A DNA stretch of 64,000 nucleotides from Ammoniphilus sp. YIM 78166 (GCF_004522215.1 NZ_SDLR01000001.1:1-64000); one strand, 5' to 3'. Shown: positions 55,374 through 63,849, counted from the stretch's first letter. The notes: generated by a model from the letters alone, not told the origin. Translations and numbers: made by a program.

Positions 55374-55403
55374 GGATTCCCGCTTGCTGGGAATCCTTTT
55401 TTT
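55374..55403 (+). terminator. Terminator between binding-protein and permease genes
   Basis: GGATTCCC (55374-55381) pairs with GGGAATCC (55389-55396), followed by T7. Confidence 0.9.
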
Positions 55404-55467
55404 CTTTCCTGCTGCTCCACTTTATGGGAGAACAGCTAAAAAGCATTGCCGTCTTAAAAATTTACAC

Positions 55468-55496
55468 TTAAACTATTACTTAAATTATATTATAAT
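55468..55496 (+). promoter_or_regulatory. Candidate promoter of the permease-ATPase pair
   Basis: TTAAAC (55468-55473), a 17-base spacer and a perfect TATAAT (55491-55496). The -35 is weak. It would let the permease and ATPase genes be expressed after the terminator upstream. Confidence 0.55.
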
Positions 55497-55539
55497 AATT
55501 TTTAGTGTTTCAGAGAGAAGATGAGGGGGTATTAGCATC

Positions 55540-56502
55540 ATGGGTCCAGCAATACTAGGCTCCGTTGAATCAGGTATCATTTTTGCTCTTATGGCATTAG
55601 GTGTATACCTTACGTTTAGAATTTTAGATTTTCCAGACTTAACGGTTGATGGAAGCTTCACAACCGGCGGCTCGGTAGCAGCCGTGATGATCATTAATGG
55701 CTATTCTCCCTTGCTGGCGACTGTTGTAGCGATGCTTGCTGGATTTTTATTTGGAAGTATGACGGGAATTCTTCATACAAAAGGAAAGATCAATGCGCTG
55801 TTAGCGGGGATTCTTTCCATGATCGCTCTTTATTCTATTAATCTTAGAATAATGGGAAAAGCCAATATCGGATTGCTCGGTGAAGAGACCTTGATGTCTC
55901 AGATTGGCTCCTTCACGAGTGCTTTTGGTCAATCGTTCGCTAAGTATTCCACCTTGATTATGGTTGCCTTTTTAGTAATCGTGATTAAGCTTGTCGTGGA
56001 TTGGTTCTTAGATACAGAAGTCGGATTAGCACTTCGTGCAACAGGGGATAACCCTCGCATGATCCGTAGTTTCTCTACGAACACCGATAACACCATTATT
56101 ATTGGTCTAGCTTTATCCAATGGGCTTGTAGCACTTTCGGGTGCTCTTATGGCTCAATACCAAGGCTTTTCTGATGTATCGATGGGGATCGGTATGATCA
56201 TTGTTGGACTGGCATCTGTTATCATTGGTGAAGCTATCTTTGGAGATCGTTCGATTAAGAGAGCAACACTAGCGGTTATTGGTGGGGCTATTATTTACCG
56301 ATTAGTGGTTGCACTAGCGCTACGAGTAGGTTTGAGTCCATCAGACATGAAGCTTATGACGGCACTTATTGTTATTATTGCCTTGATTACACCAAAAATC
56401 ATTTCCAATATGAAAGAGAAAAAGAGAAAAGCAGCTAGACGCAAACAAAGAATCGAGTCGGCAAACGCACCTCATACAGAGGGGAGAGAACATAATGCTT
56501 AG
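55540..56502 (+). CDS. ABC transporter permease (TrpY-like)
   Basis: A 320-residue permease with about nine membrane segments, in the branched-chain amino-acid type permease superfamily; LTFRILDFPDLTVDGSFTTGG (near residue 25) is a family landmark, ending in a Lys/Arg-rich tail. GGGGG precedes the ATG. It overlaps the ATPase gene by eight bases. Confidence 0.88.
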   Translation: MGPAILGSVESGIIFALMALGVYLTFRILDFPDLTVDGSFTTGGSVAAVMIINGYSPLLATVVAMLAGFLFGSMTGILHTKGKINALLAGILSMIALYSINLRIMGKANIGLLGEETLMSQIGSFTSAFGQSFAKYSTLIMVAFLVIVIKLVVDWFLDTEVGLALRATGDNPRMIRSFSTNTDNTIIIGLALSNGLVALSGALMAQYQGFSDVSMGIGMIIVGLASVIIGEAIFGDRSIKRATLAVIGGAIIYRLVVALALRVGLSPSDMKLMTALIVIIALITPKIISNMKEKKRKAARRKQRIESANAPHTEGREHNA

Positions 56503-57289
56503 ACTAAAGCATATTAACAAAATCTTTAACGAAGGCACAGTCGATGAAAAAATTGCTTTAGGGCATGTTAACCTGGATCTGAAAAAAGGCGACTTCGTCA
56601 CGATCATCGGAAGCAATGGTGCAGGTAAGTCGACCTTGATGAACATTATTTCGGGTGTAATGCAACCAGACGAGGGTTCTGTTGAAATTGATGGGGCTAT
56701 TGTTAACCAGCTGAAGGAACATCAACGCGCCCCACTCATTGGTCGTGTTTTCCAAGATCCGATGGCGGGAACTGCGCCATCGATGACGATCGAAGAAAAT
56801 CTGGCCATGGCTTATTCCCGAAATAAGCCACGCGGATTGAGAGTCGGTGTAAATAAAGAAAGAAGAGAATTGTTCCGTAAACACTTGGAAAGTCTGCATC
56901 TTGGATTGGAAAGTCGTCTAACTGCCAAGGTAGGATTATTGTCAGGTGGGGAAAGACAAGCCTTGAGCTTGTTAATGGCCACCTTCACACAGCCTAAGGT
57001 CTTATTGCTCGACGAGCATACCGCAGCCTTGGACCCTGCACGGGCGGCTTTGATTACCAACCTCACCAAAGAAATTGTAGAAAATTCTGGGCTTACCACG
57101 CTGATGGTAACGCATAACATGCAGCAAGCGATCGACCTTGGAAATCGCCTGATTATGATGGATAAGGGAACGATCATCCTAGACGTGGATCCAGACCAGA
57201 AGAAGTCGTTAACGATTGAGCGTTTGCTTAAAGAGTTTGAGCGTCTACGCGGAGAAAAGTTTGCAAGCGATCGTGCGGTTCTCGGGTAA
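56495..57289 (+). CDS. ABC transporter ATP-binding protein (TrpZ-like)
   Basis: A 264-residue ABC ATPase: Walker A GSNGAGKST (about 39), signature LSGGERQ (about 150), Walker B VLLLDEHTAALD (His instead of the usual Pro after DE), H-loop VTHN. Overlaps the permease gene end. Energises the TrpXYZ-like importer. Confidence 0.9.
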   Translation: MLRLKHINKIFNEGTVDEKIALGHVNLDLKKGDFVTIIGSNGAGKSTLMNIISGVMQPDEGSVEIDGAIVNQLKEHQRAPLIGRVFQDPMAGTAPSMTIEENLAMAYSRNKPRGLRVGVNKERRELFRKHLESLHLGLESRLTAKVGLLSGGERQALSLLMATFTQPKVLLLDEHTAALDPARAALITNLTKEIVENSGLTTLMVTHNMQQAIDLGNRLIMMDKGTIILDVDPDQKKSLTIERLLKEFERLRGEKFASDRAVLG

Positions 57290-57360
57290 GCATTATTTGC
57301 CTTCCCTCTAACTTGTTGTAAAATAGAGGAAACTGACAGTATCAGGATGGAGGCAAAACA

Positions 57361-57912
57361 GTGAATAAATGGGATAAGAAAAGCTCGGTTGAAGGTGAAT
57401 GGAGACAAGTAGAAACAACGGAACAGCCTCAAGATCAAGCAGAAGAGACACAGCTAATTGTTCTGGAGAAAGAGCATGAGCGTTTTTACGATAAACTAAG
57501 GAAAAAGGTCGAGGAGTTCTTGAAGAAGCAGACAGGGGACAAGTCGGATGCAGCCGCCCAATATATTCTGCTAGCCCCGGATCTATTTGTACTGTTTGCG
57601 CGTTTACTGCAGGACAAGCGGGTACCCTTGAAACCCAAAGCCCTCGCGGGCGTTGTAGTTGCCTATTTTATTTCTCCGATTGACCTTATGCCAGAGGCCC
57701 TTCTCGGACCTATTGGATTCATTGATGATATTGTCTTAGCTGCTTATGCTTTAAGTCGAATTATGAATGAAGTGGATAAGCATATTCTACTTGAGCATTG
57801 GAACGGAGAAGCAGACCTGCTAGAAACCGTCCAGGACGTATTGAAAAAAGCAGAAGACTTAGTCGATAATAAAGTCCTAGGTACGTTGAAGAATATGTTG
57901 AATAAGAAATAG
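57361..57912 (+). CDS. DUF1232 (YkvA-like) membrane-associated protein
   Basis: A 183-residue protein with an acidic, Gln/Glu-rich N-terminus and a DUF1232 domain with KALAGVVVAYFISPIDLMPE and GFIDDIVLAAYALSRIM (about 97-140), two hydrophobic helices. Start is GTG after GGAGG. The function of the family is unknown. Confidence 0.85.
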   Translation: MNKWDKKSSVEGEWRQVETTEQPQDQAEETQLIVLEKEHERFYDKLRKKVEEFLKKQTGDKSDAAAQYILLAPDLFVLFARLLQDKRVPLKPKALAGVVVAYFISPIDLMPEALLGPIGFIDDIVLAAYALSRIMNEVDKHILLEHWNGEADLLETVQDVLKKAEDLVDNKVLGTLKNMLNKK

Positions 57913-57914
57913 TG

Positions 57915-57943
57915 AAGGTGTCCCGATGTGGGACACCTTTTGG
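57915..57943 (+). terminator. Terminator of the DUF1232 gene
   Basis: AAGGTGTCCC (57915-57924) pairs with GGGACACCTT (57930-57939), followed by T residues. Confidence 0.9.
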
Positions 57944-57987
57944 GTTTTGTCGGGGGGAGAAGAGGAGAGGAGCTGAGCGGATAAATT

Positions 57988-58172
57988 TAGATGGATAAAG
58001 TTCAACTATTTGATAAAAAAGGGGTAAGTGACACCACGTTAGTTGGATAAATTCCACCTATTGTTCAATTTCCACCGTTTATAATCATCTTTGGAAGGTT
58101 TAATTGACATTCCTCCACCTATTTACCAAATTAAGATAACATTTATAATAATAGTTGAACAAATTCCATCTA
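57988..58172. repeat. Degenerate 22-23 bp interspersed repeats, direct and inverted
   Basis: Three direct copies of an A/T-rich word (about 58041-58062, 58102-58124 and 58150-58172) share TTCCACCTATT or TTCCATCTATT. The first, inverted copy (57988-58010, starting TAGATGGATAAAG) is the complement of the last with about 19 of 23 positions paired. The 57940-58202 stretch has no gene besides these. Confidence 0.7.
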
Positions 58173-58202
58173 TTTAGATCTGCAAGGGTAGTTCTCAATT
58201 AA

Positions 58203-58241
58203 AAGAGACTGTTTCCCCACCAAGTCGGGAAACAGTCTCTT
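58203..58241 (-). terminator. Terminator of the GNAT gene
   Basis: AAGAGACTGTTTCCC (58203-58217) pairs perfectly with 58227-58241, with a T-run on the minus strand. Confidence 0.92.
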
Positions 58242-58247
58242 ACATAA

Positions 58248-58724
58248 TTATGAAGCGATAAGACTAGGAATGACTTCCTTAATAACGGCAATCTCATCAC
58301 AGGCAGGGAACTTAGAGCAGTTAATACAATCCTTCCAAACCTTATGAGGCAGCGTCTCTTTAGATACGACCTGGAATCCACAGCTGTCAAAAAACTTTTC
58401 TTGATAAGTGAGAGCCATTACTTTTTTGATTGCAAGCTCACGTGCGCGATCACATAAATGCTGTACTAACATTTTTCCGATCCCTTTACCAGCAGAGTTG
58501 GGGGCAACAACGAGGGAGCGTATTTCTGCAAGGTCTTCCCATAGTATGTGAAGGCCTCCTACTCCAATGATAGAACCGTCATCGGCCTCTACAACAGAAA
58601 AACAGGTAAGGGATTCGCACAAGCTAAGCTTCGAGCGTGGAAGCATCATTCCTTTTTCAGCGTACATCGTAATAAGTTCAACCATCGGATCTAAATCCTT
58701 AATGGTGGCCTGACGTATGATCAT
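58248..58724 (-). CDS. GNAT-family N-acetyltransferase (ArgA-like)
   Basis: A 158-residue single GNAT domain: IRQATIKDLDPMVELI at the start, VAPNSAGKGIGKMLVQ (about 93-108, acetyl-CoA pyrophosphate loop), and a C-terminal CINCSKFPAC cysteine group seen in stand-alone ArgA-like N-acetyltransferases. It may acetylate glutamate or another amino acid; arginine genes are not nearby. GGGAGG precedes the ATG. Confidence 0.85.
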   Translation of the reverse strand: MIIRQATIKDLDPMVELITMYAEKGMMLPRSKLSLCESLTCFSVVEADDGSIIGVGGLHILWEDLAEIRSLVVAPNSAGKGIGKMLVQHLCDRARELAIKKVMALTYQEKFFDSCGFQVVSKETLPHKVWKDCINCSKFPACDEIAVIKEVIPSLIAS

Positions 58725-59276
58725 GTATAGAACCTCCCTTTCGGGCTTAGTATTCTTGTGAATAAATATACTTTAGATAATATAAATATACACACATTTA
58801 CTCCGTCTGTCTATAACGAAAAAACTGTAGAAAACTGTCGAGCGATGATCCTGTCCTGGATTACTTGGATATGTTATAGTTGTTTTGTAGTAAATCCATT
58901 TCATTTCCTACTTCCGCCTCGGAGACCTTGATATATGCTGATAAAGTCAGCAATAGCAAGGGCTTCGGGGACTTTTTTTGTTTCCGGAGTAAACCTGTCT
59001 AATACGGTTAAAAATGACCTAGAACGACCTAATTGTGACCCCAAGTGTGACCGGACGGCTCAATGAATGTATTCCTACAAGGACATCTGAAAAAATTAAA
59101 TACTTGTCTAGGACTTTAGACTCTGTTTAAAGTTTAGAATTCTGTCAAAATATTTTTATGTTAATAACCTTTGTTGGTAGATTATAATCGAGTTTTAGCA
59201 AATTTTGGCAGGTTTAAAAGGATTGTAGTGGGACTTTAGACCCGATTAATTTATCGTGCAGGATGGAGATGTTTTA
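58725..59276 (+). other. Long non-coding region before the PAS kinase
   Basis: About 550 bases without a supported gene. It contains a candidate small RNA (58887-58979), a near-consensus Spo0A box TGTCAAA (59143-59149), a less exact one TGTCGAG near 58836, and a TATAAT near 59183 that may be the kinase promoter. The remainder is AT-rich and unremarkable. Confidence 0.6.
58887..58979 (+). ncRNA. Candidate small RNA or leader with structured terminator hairpin
   Basis: An extended -10, TGTTATAGT (58872-58880), is followed by a three-tier hairpin: CCTCGGAG (58917-58924) with CTTCGGGG (58963-58970), CCTTG (58926-58930) with CAAGG (58957-58961), and GCTGA (58937-58941) with TCAGC (58947-58951), then seven T (58973-58979). 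No coding gene precedes it on this strand. It resembles no riboswitch class I know. Confidence 0.5.
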
Positions 59277-60419
59277 ATGCTTAAATCCTTTTGGCGGAAA
59301 TTAGTAGGCCATATACAGGATATCCTTAACTATAGAAAAACGAAAGAGGAGCTAATAAAGGCCCAAGAGCAACTCAATACCACAATAAAAGAACAACAGG
59401 GAATGACGTTTAAGGCAAAAAAAGTGAATGGCCAATTTATTCATACGCTTTGTGATGGCGAGCTTTTGTATAGATTGGGATTAACCCCCCATGATGTCGT
59501 GGGCCAACCCCTAGAGTCATTCTTACCCTTAGAACTTGCGCGTTATAAAACAGAATATTATGAACGGGCGTGGCAGGGCGAAGAACTTACTTATTATGAA
59601 GGGACTGTTAATGGTATAACCTATTTAGCTTCACTCCGGTCCATTAAAAGAAAGGGTAAAGTGGTAGAAATCGTTGCTTCTTGCGTAGACATTACCCCCC
59701 TAAAGCAAACAGAAGAGCTCCTACGGAAGTCAGAAACCCTTTCAGTCGTAGGTCAACTGGCGGCAAGCATGGCTCATGAAGTACGCAATCCCTTAACAAC
59801 GCTCAAAGGATTTCTGCAGCTTGCCCAACAAAAAAGTGAGATCTCTCCTTCCCATATTCAGATCATGTTAGAGGAGCTTGACCGCATCAATTTTATCGTG
59901 AGTGAGTTTTTAAGTTTAACCAAAAGCAATACACAGTTCAGAGAAATCGAGCTTATAGACCTCATACAATCAACGATCAAGTTCATGGAGATGCAAGCCA
60001 ATATGTGCAATATCCAGCTTGAATGGGGTGTATTGGACTCAGGATCTACGATATGGTGTGAGCCTAACCACATTAAGCAGGTATTAATTAACTTAATGAA
60101 AAATGCCTTTGAAGCCATGCCTAATGGCGGGACAGTCAGAATTGGAATTGAAGTTGATTCAGAATATGTGTCTGTACGTATTCAAGATGAGGGGTGTGGG
60201 ATACCAGAAGATCGACTCGCCCAACTAGGACAACCTTTTTATTCTACGAAGGAGAAAGGGTCAGGTCTCGGTTTACTCGTTTGTAATCGGATTGTTGAAA
60301 ATCATAATGGAAAAATACAGTTTCATACCGATCTAGAAAAAGGGACGACCGTAGAAGTTTTCTTACCCCGTGCTCACAATGATTCTCAGAAAAATGACGA
60401 TGTTAACTGTCTCTCATAA
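59277..60419 (+). CDS. PAS-domain sensor histidine kinase, sporulation-kinase type
   Basis: A 380-residue soluble kinase: short helical/coiled-coil N-terminus (about 1-50), PAS domain (about 55-145; ends EIVASCVDITPLKQ), H-box ASMAHEVRNPLTTLKGFLQ (His about 167), and ATPase domain with NLMKNAFEAM, GCGIPEDRL and GSGLGLLVCNRIVENHNG. The HEVRNP box is that of the phosphorelay kinases KinA-E. No response regulator is adjacent. ATG 59277 follows GGAG at eight bases; the frame extends to 59256. Its long upstream region contains Spo0A-box-like sites. Confidence 0.88.
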   Translation: MLKSFWRKLVGHIQDILNYRKTKEELIKAQEQLNTTIKEQQGMTFKAKKVNGQFIHTLCDGELLYRLGLTPHDVVGQPLESFLPLELARYKTEYYERAWQGEELTYYEGTVNGITYLASLRSIKRKGKVVEIVASCVDITPLKQTEELLRKSETLSVVGQLAASMAHEVRNPLTTLKGFLQLAQQKSEISPSHIQIMLEELDRINFIVSEFLSLTKSNTQFREIELIDLIQSTIKFMEMQANMCNIQLEWGVLDSGSTIWCEPNHIKQVLINLMKNAFEAMPNGGTVRIGIEVDSEYVSVRIQDEGCGIPEDRLAQLGQPFYSTKEKGSGLGLLVCNRIVENHNGKIQFHTDLEKGTTVEVFLPRAHNDSQKNDDVNCLS

Positions 60420-60455
60420 ACGACACCCGTTATTATATTATGGGTGTCGTTTTTA
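60420..60455 (+). terminator. Terminator of the PAS kinase gene
   Basis: ACGACACCC (60420-60428) pairs with GGGTGTCGT (60442-60450), followed by T5. The kinase stop overlaps the first base. Confidence 0.9.
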
Positions 60456-60627
60456 ATTAATTGTCCGATCTTCGTATTTATTTTACTTTTTCTTTTCTGC
60501 GCAAAAAGGTTAGGCGACCAGTGAATGGGTCATCCTGATTAACTTTACCCAGGTAATGGTACCATATGGTGCATAATAAGCTATAATTATCCTGCTTTAT
60601 GCATTACTCGAATCGCATGGAGGTCTA

Positions 60628-61491
60628 GTGGATATGTTTAACAAAAAATGGATAAGTGGATTGTTGGCTGTAAGTATAATAGGGGGTACTTCTTCTATTG
60701 CTTCAGCTTCATTTACAGATATTGAGCACTCCTATGCTAAGGAGTCCATTAGGTATTTAGCCAAAGAAGGTGTCCTAAGTGGGTTAACTTCGGAACGTTT
60801 TGCGCCTAAGGAGAAAGTAACCCGTAAGCAGTTTGCCGTTGTTATAGCTAAGGCAATTGGACTGCAGCCCTTGTTCTTAGAAACTTCATCTTTTGATGAT
60901 ATCCCTTCTACGGATTGGTCTTATGGCTACGTTGAGGCCTTAAATCAATTGGACGTAATCAAGGGAGTAGATGGGCAGTTTCATGGGGAGCTGCCTATTA
61001 CCCGTGAGGATGCAGCTGTTGTCCTCTATAAGGCCATTGAAGCGGGGTTGCAACCATCCTTATCCCTTTCAAGCATCACTTTCACGGATGGTACAAGCAT
61101 AGCCTCTTACGCTAGGGAAGCAGTCGATTATCTCAGTAGTATGGGCATAATGCAGGGAAATCAGGGTGCTTTTTCACCGAAGAGTCATGTAACTCGAGAA
61201 CAGATGGCTGTCCTTGCCAAATTATTGTTTGAGAAATACAGTCTGCTAGGCCAAAGTAAGGACTGGGCAGCATCCCCTATGACCGTTGAGCTTAAGGTAG
61301 GGGAACAAACGACGGTTCATATTCTTAGAGAGAAGGTATCCCCCTATACTACGGTTTATGGATGGGATGATTCCTTCATTGGATCGATTACCTCTTCTGG
61401 GTTATTTACTGCCAAGAAACCCGGAAAGGGATTTTTATCCGTAACCCTAGGTAATCAAACGCAATTCATCCTGGTAAAAATAACAGAATAA
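60628..61491 (+). CDS. S-layer homology (SLH) surface protein with Ig-like C-terminus
   Basis: A 287-residue exported protein: signal peptide (MFNKKWISGLLAVSIIGG, cleavage near ASA-SF), then three SLH repeats (about 25-75, 85-140, 148-205) that bind pyruvylated secondary cell-wall polymer, and a C-terminal Big_2-like beta domain (about 215-287; MTVELKVGEQTTV to ITE). Start is GTG 60628 or ATG 60634 after GGAGG. The DUF4855 gene follows 17 bases later, so the two are surely cotranscribed. Likely anchored on the cell surface. Confidence 0.88.
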   Translation: MDMFNKKWISGLLAVSIIGGTSSIASASFTDIEHSYAKESIRYLAKEGVLSGLTSERFAPKEKVTRKQFAVVIAKAIGLQPLFLETSSFDDIPSTDWSYGYVEALNQLDVIKGVDGQFHGELPITREDAAVVLYKAIEAGLQPSLSLSSITFTDGTSIASYAREAVDYLSSMGIMQGNQGAFSPKSHVTREQMAVLAKLLFEKYSLLGQSKDWAASPMTVELKVGEQTTVHILREKVSPYTTVYGWDDSFIGSITSSGLFTAKKPGKGFLSVTLGNQTQFILVKITE

Positions 61492-61508
61492 AGCAGAGGG
61501 GAAATCAA

Positions 61509-63092
61509 ATGTTTCATAAGATGATCGTAGGGCTCTTAGTTATGAGTGTATTAATGGGAACCGTTCAGGCCAAGGAGGGTCAGGCTGCTAACCAGACTAT
61601 CACCTATACAGTTAAACAAGATGAACCGGATGAGATGTTTAAACAAACAGAGTACAAAATGTACCCTGGTCCAATCGATGGCCTTCTCTCGAATAGTGAT
61701 TCCTGGACAGGCTTCTTTCGGCAAGAGGGCCGTGAGATCAAGATAGATCTTGGAACGAATCGGGTGTTAAGTGAAGTTTCCCTGGAATTCAATCAAAATA
61801 AGGGGGCAAGTATTGTTCTCCCTAAGTACCTTCATGTCACGGTTTCCACTGACGGTCAAAAGTGGTATAAATTAGGGCAGGTTAAGCCCTATACTCTCTC
61901 TTCCGAATCCAGTGTGTTGAATCGGAGGTACGGTCTAACCTTTAACCCTACGTATATGAGGTATGTGAAGCTAGAGTTCCCAGTAGATGTCTGGGTTTTT
62001 GCCCGTAAGCTTGTTCTAAAAGAAGAACCTTTATCCACTTTGTCAAGACCGACCGTTCTAGGTCATGCTTCAGATGTACCTATCACTGACCAAGGGTATA
62101 TGAAGATTGAGGGTCTAGACGATTTGGCTCTTGTTTATACGGGTGGGCATGGAGCAAAAGGCATTTGGGGAAAAGAGGATTTTATTCCGATGACTTCTTA
62201 TGTCGATCGAGTGGGAAATATTCAAGGACGAATGTTTGATGCTTTTCTATTCCTCCCTTATCCGGGTCTCATGAATACAAAAAAAGAATGGGAGGGTTAT
62301 TTGGACGATCTGTTTAAGAAGGGACAACAGCTGGACGCCTTAAACGAGGCAAGCAAAATGGTGTCGGAAAAGGAGTCTACACTAGGATATAAGCCGAAGG
62401 TCGTTCTTACACTGCCTTACCCAGATTCTAAACAAGAGCAATTCGGGCAACTAGATGATTCAGAAGTTCCTTTAAACTTTTCTCATACCTCCGTATCTCC
62501 CGAGGCTTCGGTGAAAGATCGTGCGGCTGCAGTTAAGTGGTATTACCAGGAATTAATGAGAAGTTGGGAAGAGACCTCGTTTTCCCATTTGGAATTAGTA
62601 GGAATTTACTGGTTCCAAGAGACGATGGATGATCGGATTCCATACGAGAAAGAGCTTGTGCAGCTAGTTGCTAATCTAGTACACGAGGACGGACATAAGT
62701 TGATGTGGATTCCTTATTTCGGCTCTCACGGTTACGAGCATTGGTCCACGTATGGGTTTGACTATGTGTTTCTTCAACCCAACTTTTATGTCAAGGATAC
62801 GCCACCAGCGAAGCGGATGGAGAATATTGCACGTATAGCTGAAAAAAACCATCTTGGAATTGAGCTGGAGATGGACGACAATATTTTATTGAATCGCTAC
62901 TATTATGACTTGTTTTATGAGCAGCTTAATAAAGGGGCAGAGTTTAATCTTCACACGCACGCAAGTAACGCCTATTACTTGGGAGGGTCAAAAGTTCTCG
63001 TTCAAGCCTCCAAGAGCAGTCAGCCGCTAGCTAGACAAATCTATGATGATATGTACCGTTGGATTAACGGAACCTACCAACCAAAACCGTAG
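61509..63092 (+). CDS. Secreted DUF4855 protein with discoidin-like N-terminus
   Basis: A 527-residue exported protein: signal peptide (MFHKMIVGLLVMSVLMG, cleavage near VQAKE), a beta-sandwich resembling F5/8 type C (about 45-175; RQEGREIKIDLGTNRVLSEV), then a DUF4855 domain (about 200-520) with the look of a glycosidase-type TIM barrel: FDAFLFLPYPGL, GIYWFQET, PYFGSHGYEHW, QPNFYVKD and GIELEMDDN. It has no SLH domains itself; its operon partner does. Substrate unknown, a polysaccharide is the natural guess. Confidence 0.83.
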   Translation: MFHKMIVGLLVMSVLMGTVQAKEGQAANQTITYTVKQDEPDEMFKQTEYKMYPGPIDGLLSNSDSWTGFFRQEGREIKIDLGTNRVLSEVSLEFNQNKGASIVLPKYLHVTVSTDGQKWYKLGQVKPYTLSSESSVLNRRYGLTFNPTYMRYVKLEFPVDVWVFARKLVLKEEPLSTLSRPTVLGHASDVPITDQGYMKIEGLDDLALVYTGGHGAKGIWGKEDFIPMTSYVDRVGNIQGRMFDAFLFLPYPGLMNTKKEWEGYLDDLFKKGQQLDALNEASKMVSEKESTLGYKPKVVLTLPYPDSKQEQFGQLDDSEVPLNFSHTSVSPEASVKDRAAAVKWYYQELMRSWEETSFSHLELVGIYWFQETMDDRIPYEKELVQLVANLVHEDGHKLMWIPYFGSHGYEHWSTYGFDYVFLQPNFYVKDTPPAKRMENIARIAEKNHLGIELEMDDNILLNRYYYDLFYEQLNKGAEFNLHTHASNAYYLGGSKVLVQASKSSQPLARQIYDDMYRWINGTYQPKP

Positions 63093-63160
63093 AATAAGGA
63101 AGTAAAGAAGCAATGGTCACTAGTCCAGGGTTAGAAGTTGAAAACTACGAAAACAACAGT

Positions 63161-63191
63161 AGAGGGGCTCTCTGGGGAGCCCCTCTTTTTC
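63161..63191 (+). terminator. Terminator of the SLH-DUF4855 operon
   Basis: AGAGGGGCTC (63161-63170) pairs with GAGCCCCTCT (63177-63186), followed by T5. Confidence 0.93.
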
Positions 63192-63231
63192 GTATTCCTT
63201 CATTAAAACAGAGCGTAAAAAGGGTGATTTG

Positions 63232-63429
63232 TTAATCTCTGCCTTTTCTGATTTGTAGTTTTAGGTCTTCGAGAGTATGCTGTATGGTGTCAAGCTCTTC
63301 TTGATATTCTAATATTCTCTCATCCTCAGCGGGCTTAGTTTTAGTTCCTAACTCACTAAGCATTTGTTTTACATCATACTCTCTTTCCTGAGCAAGTGAC
63401 AATAGGTATTGCAAGCTCTTCATCCTCAT
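63232..63429 (-). CDS. Small coiled-coil protein
   Basis: A 65-residue charged, helical protein starting MRMKSLQYLLSLAQEREYD, with a predicted coiled coil in its second half (EYQEELDTIQHTLEDLKLQ). I place the start at the ATG complementary to 63427-63429, nine bases after GGGAGG; the frame extends to 63495. Not recognised. Confidence 0.6.
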   Translation of the reverse strand: MRMKSLQYLLSLAQEREYDVKQMLSELGTKTKPAEDERILEYQEELDTIQHTLEDLKLQIRKGRD

Positions 63430-63642
63430 AGGAATCATCCTCCCATCACGTGAAAATGGTTGTATAGGTTCATTATACCCTTCCCAATTCGTCAAAGGAA
63501 ATGTATATTTGCAGAAAACATGGTCTGATTTTAAAAGTTGGCTCTAGCCTTTAAAATTCTGCGATTTCCTAAGCATAAAGACGCATTCGGGAGAATAAAG
63601 TTAATCGTGAAATGGAATTTGAACACCATGGAGGTTTTAGGA

Positions 63643-63816
63643 ATGGATTTAAGGGTAATAGATCTGCAATATCGGCTGGAACAAACTCAACGTCATTTAA
63701 AAGGAAACAGTTATTTAAGTCAGATCTATAAGGATGATATTGCAGAAATTGAGAAAATACTGATAGAAATTGAAGCGATGATGAGATACCAGCCAAATAA
63801 GCCTTACTTAATGTGA
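63643..63816 (+). CDS. Small coiled-coil protein
   Basis: A 57-residue helical protein starting MDLRVIDLQYRLEQTQRHL, with a second helix DDIAEIEKILIEIEAMMRY. ATG 63643 follows GGAGG at eight bases; the open frame begins at 63538 without a ribosome site. Not recognised. Divergent from the previous small gene, convergent with the globin gene. Confidence 0.6.
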   Translation: MDLRVIDLQYRLEQTQRHLKGNSYLSQIYKDDIAEIEKILIEIEAMMRYQPNKPYLM

Positions 63817-63822
63817 TACGTA

Positions 63823-63849
63823 AAAAGGTAGCCGGAGAGGCTACCTTTT
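63823..63849. terminator. Bidirectional terminator
   Basis: AAAAGGTAGCC (63823-63833) and GGCTACCTTTT (63839-63849) form a perfect 11-base stem between convergent genes; it overlaps the stop of the globin gene. Confidence 0.88.

Noticed and set aside
58917-58979. Known riboswitch (c-di-GMP-I, ZTP, fluoride or purine class) before the kinase
   Set aside because: None of the conserved loop words of those classes could be matched; only a structured terminator hairpin is supported.
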